Positions 7,548 through 9,165 of a DNA stretch of 9,165 nucleotides are shown here, piece after piece; the first letter of the stretch is position 1; each line of letters opens with the position of its first letter. The DNA comes from Ramlibacter sp. (GTDB taxonomy: Bacteria > Pseudomonadota > Gammaproteobacteria > Burkholderiales > Burkholderiaceae_C): assembly GCA_021156245.1 (NCBI GenBank), contig JAJNBO010000065.1:1-9165 (forward strand), in the 5' to 3' direction. Below the pieces are notes generated by a model. The model was given only the letters and a program-made list of their open reading frames with translations, was not told the origin of the DNA and did not search any database. A program made the position numbers and the translations under genes.

Positions 7548-8354
7548 ATGTTCGTCGACTCCCACTGCCACCTCAGCTTTCCCGAACTCTCCGCGCAGCT
7601 GCCGCAGATCCGCGCCGCCATGGCTGCGGCCGGCGTCGACCGCGCGCTGTGCATCTGCACCACGCTGGAGGAGTTCGAGGACGTGCATGCCCTCGCGATG
7701 GGCTACGACAACTTCTGGGCTTCGGCCGGCGTGCATCCGGACAACGAAGGCGTCACCGAGCCCACCGTCGCCAAGCTGCTGGAGCTGGCGGCGCGGCCGA
7801 GGGTGGTCGGCATCGGCGAAACGGGCCTGGACTACTACCAGATGGAAGAGCGCAAGGGCGGCCGCAGCGTCGCCGACATGGAGTGGCAGCGCGAGCGGTT
7901 CCGCACCCACATCCGGGCTGCCCGCCAGTGCCACAAGCCGCTGATCATCCATACGCGCGAAGCGTCGGCCGACACGGTGGCGATCCTGAAGGAAGAGGGC
8001 GAGGACGGCTCCCCCGGCTCCGCGGGCGGCGTGTTCCACTGCTTCACGGAAACCGCTGAAGTCGCGCGAGCCGCCCTCGACCTCGGCTTCTACATTTCCT
8101 TTTCGGGCATCCTGACCTTCAAGAGCGCGGCCGACCTGCGCGAAGTGGCGCGCTTCGTGCCGCTCGACCGCCTGCTCATCGAAACCGACAGCCCCTACCT
8201 CGCGCCCGTGCCTTACCGGGGCAAGGTGAACAATCCTTCGTACGTGCCCTTCGTCGCGGCCCAGGTCGCCGAGCTGCGCGGACTGTCCAGGGAAGCGGTC
8301 GGCGAGGCCACCAGCCGCAATTTCGAGACCTTGTTCAGCGGGGTCCAAACATGA
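7548..8354 (+). CDS. ycfH: TatD-family metal-dependent hydrolase (YcfH-like)
   Basis: A 268-residue cytosolic TIM-barrel hydrolase of the amidohydrolase superfamily. All metal ligands expected for the family are visible: His6 and His8 in FVDSHCHL, Glu91 in GIGETGLDYY, His135 in IIHTREA, His164 in VFHCFTE and Asp214 in IETDSPYLAP. Family members act as 3'-5' exo- or endo-deoxyribonucleases or D-aminoacyl-tRNA deacylases; the substrate of YcfH-type proteins is not settled. There are modest insertions after Glu91 (about 98-110) and before His164 (about 150-160). The symbol ycfH rests on the tmk-holB neighbourhood, where E. coli carries ycfH. The start is the ATG at 7548 because the HxH motif must lie at residues 6-8; its Shine-Dalgarno (GAAG) is weak. 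The stop overlaps the next gene (ATGA, 8351-8354). Confidence 0.95.
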   Translation: MFVDSHCHLSFPELSAQLPQIRAAMAAAGVDRALCICTTLEEFEDVHALAMGYDNFWASAGVHPDNEGVTEPTVAKLLELAARPRVVGIGETGLDYYQMEERKGGRSVADMEWQRERFRTHIRAARQCHKPLIIHTREASADTVAILKEEGEDGSPGSAGGVFHCFTETAEVARAALDLGFYISFSGILTFKSAADLREVARFVPLDRLLIETDSPYLAPVPYRGKVNNPSYVPFVAAQVAELRGLSREAVGEATSRNFETLFSGVQT

Positions 8355-9013
8355 AGCAATACATCAAGTTCCTTGTCTATCTCACTGTCCTGCTTGGACT
8401 TTCTGTCGCCCGTGCTGGCTCCTACGAAGACTTCTTCATCGCCATCAAGCGCGACGACTCCAAGACGATCACGGGGCTGCTGCTGCGCGGTTTCGACGCC
8501 AACACGATCGACCCGGGCGGCCGGCACGGCCTGTTCGCGGCCTTGCAGGAAGGCTCGCTGAAAGCCGCAGAAGCGCTGGTCGCCTGGCCGAGGACCAACG
8601 TGGAGTGGCGCAGCCCGAAGGACGAAAGTCCGCTGATGCTGGCGTCCTTCCGCGGCCACACCGACCTGGTGCGCAAGCTGATCGCCCGCGACGCGGACGT
8701 GAACAAGCCAGGCTGGACGCCGCTGCACTATGCAGCCACCGGCGCCCACCTGGAAATCATGAAGATCCTGCTGAAGGAACACGCGTACATCAATGCGGAG
8801 TCGCCGAACAAGACGACCCCGCTGATGATGGCGGCGGAGTATGGGTCCACCGATGCGGTCAAGCTCCTGCTCGAGGAAGGCGCGGATCCCCTGATGCGCA
8901 ACGAGCTGGGGCTGTCGGCGGTGGACTTCGCCATGCGCGCCAACCGCAAGGATGCGGCCGACCTGATCGGCGCCGCGATCCGGAACGCCCAACCGAACAA
9001 AGGCAAGTGGTGA
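8351..9013 (+). CDS. Exported ankyrin-repeat protein
   Basis: A 220-residue protein with a likely Sec signal peptide (MKQYIKFLVYLTVLLGLSVARA, cleavage after Ala22 at ARA-G), so it should act in the periplasm or outside. The rest is ankyrin repeats. A degenerate one covers about 24-53 and another 57-87. Clear repeats follow at about 91-119 (SPLMLASFRGHTDLVRKLI), 120-150 (TPLHYAATGAHLEIMKILL) and 153-183 (TPLMMAAEYGSTDAVKLLL). A capping repeat lies at about 186-214. No enzymatic domain is present, so it is probably a protein-binding module of unknown partner. The ATG overlaps the tatD stop, with AGCGGGG about 7 nt upstream. The first 80 nt are visibly less GC-rich than the neighbours, as expected for a signal sequence. 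The last codons form one arm of the terminator hairpin. Confidence 0.9.
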   Translation: MKQYIKFLVYLTVLLGLSVARAGSYEDFFIAIKRDDSKTITGLLLRGFDANTIDPGGRHGLFAALQEGSLKAAEALVAWPRTNVEWRSPKDESPLMLASFRGHTDLVRKLIARDADVNKPGWTPLHYAATGAHLEIMKILLKEHAYINAESPNKTTPLMMAAEYGSTDAVKLLLEEGADPLMRNELGLSAVDFAMRANRKDAADLIGAAIRNAQPNKGKW

Positions 9014-9029
9014 CAACCACTTGCCTTTG
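8998..9029. terminator. Perfect 14-bp hairpin, probable bidirectional terminator
   Basis: CAAAGGCAAGTGGT (8998-9011) pairs perfectly with ACCACTTGCCTTTG (9016-9029) around the 4-nt loop GACA. The ankyrin stop codon TGA (9011-9013) begins at the top of the left arm and ends in the loop. Neither side has a long T-run. The + strand continues with ATAGTT after the CTTTG, and the - strand reads CTTTGTT. The position between two converging genes, and the A/T-rich foot of the stem, fit a shared terminator that could work in both directions. Confidence 0.75.
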
Positions 9030-9043
9030 ATAGTTAACGTGGC

Positions 9044-9165
9044 TTAGCGTGCCGAGCAGGCGTCCACCAGCTGCACGCCGGCGGACATGACGCTGGTGTC
9101 GGCGCGGCAGCGCGCCATGTCGGCATAGTGGCCGTGGACCAGGATGCCGGGCGGGTTGTAGCGCA
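9044..9165 (-). CDS. Unidentified protein, C-terminal fragment (5' part outside window)
   Basis: Reading leftwards from the window edge, an open frame of 39 complete codons ends at TAA (complement of 9044-9046). The visible C-terminus reads RYNPPGILVHGHYADMARCR followed by ADTSVMSAGVQLVDACSAR. Nearly every codon ends in G or C, which matches real coding DNA here. The frame ends next to the hairpin at 8998-9029, as a convergent gene should. Two cysteines in the tail could form a disulphide in an exported protein, but no signal peptide or domain is visible. I do not recognise the family. The coding call is moderate to good; the function is unknown. Confidence 0.65.
   Translation of the reverse strand, partial: RYNPPGILVHGHYADMARCRADTSVMSAGVQLVDACSAR

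Noticed and set aside
1..9165. Search for CRISPR repeats, tRNA/rRNA genes, insertion-sequence ends, toxin-antitoxin pairs or anti-phage genes
   Set aside because: No direct-repeat arrays, cloverleaf-like segments, transposase motifs or target duplications were seen. Every sizeable stretch is explained by housekeeping or envelope genes.

Overview
The window is high-GC chromosomal DNA with strong G/C bias at third codon positions. Gene content and protein character suggest a betaproteobacterium of the order Burkholderiales, probably Comamonadaceae-like. This is an inference from protein character and gene order, since no rRNA or other marker gene is present. Nine coding regions plus a tenth truncated one fill almost the whole window. 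No gene-free stretch exceeds 85 bases. I see no tRNA, rRNA, insertion sequence, prophage or CRISPR array.

Left block (1-3543, + strand). The 3' end of an alpha/beta-hydrolase (HSL-type) gene overlaps by 4 nt a gene for a two-domain protein, a YbgC/FadM-like hotdog thioesterase fused to a GNAT acetyltransferase. Three nucleotides later begins a 754-residue multi-pass membrane protein of the O-antigen ligase / Wzy / PglL family with a C-terminal TPR-like helical region. It probably polymerises or transfers a glycan at the periplasmic face, onto lipid A-core or onto a protein such as pilin.

Middle (3519-4433, - strand). ygfZ, a folate-binding protein linked to Fe-S cluster repair, runs convergently to the ligase gene. 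The two coding sequences overlap tail to tail by 25 bp. Its 5' end faces mltG across a compact 47-bp intergenic segment that must hold the divergent start signals.

Right block (4481-9013, + strand). This is the conserved proteobacterial cluster mltG - tmk - holB - pilZ - tatD/ycfH, followed by an exported ankyrin-repeat protein. Nearly all junctions are 4-nt ATGA/GTGA overlaps, indicating translational coupling. The exception is pilZ-tatD, separated by 82 bp that contain a fair sigma70-like promoter. The block combines cell-wall synthesis (MltG), dTTP supply (Tmk), the replicative clamp loader (HolB), type IV pilus biogenesis (PilZ) and a metal-dependent hydrolase (TatD family). It ends in a perfect 14-bp hairpin whose loop carries the last bases of the ankyrin gene's stop codon. 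This hairpin probably serves as a bidirectional terminator shared with an unidentified gene entering from the right on the - strand (9044-9165, partial).

Overall this is an ordinary housekeeping and envelope region. I found no convincing new defence or mobile system. The points most worth a second look are the thioesterase-GNAT fusion, the TPR-tailed glycan ligase and the exported ankyrin protein coupled to tatD.
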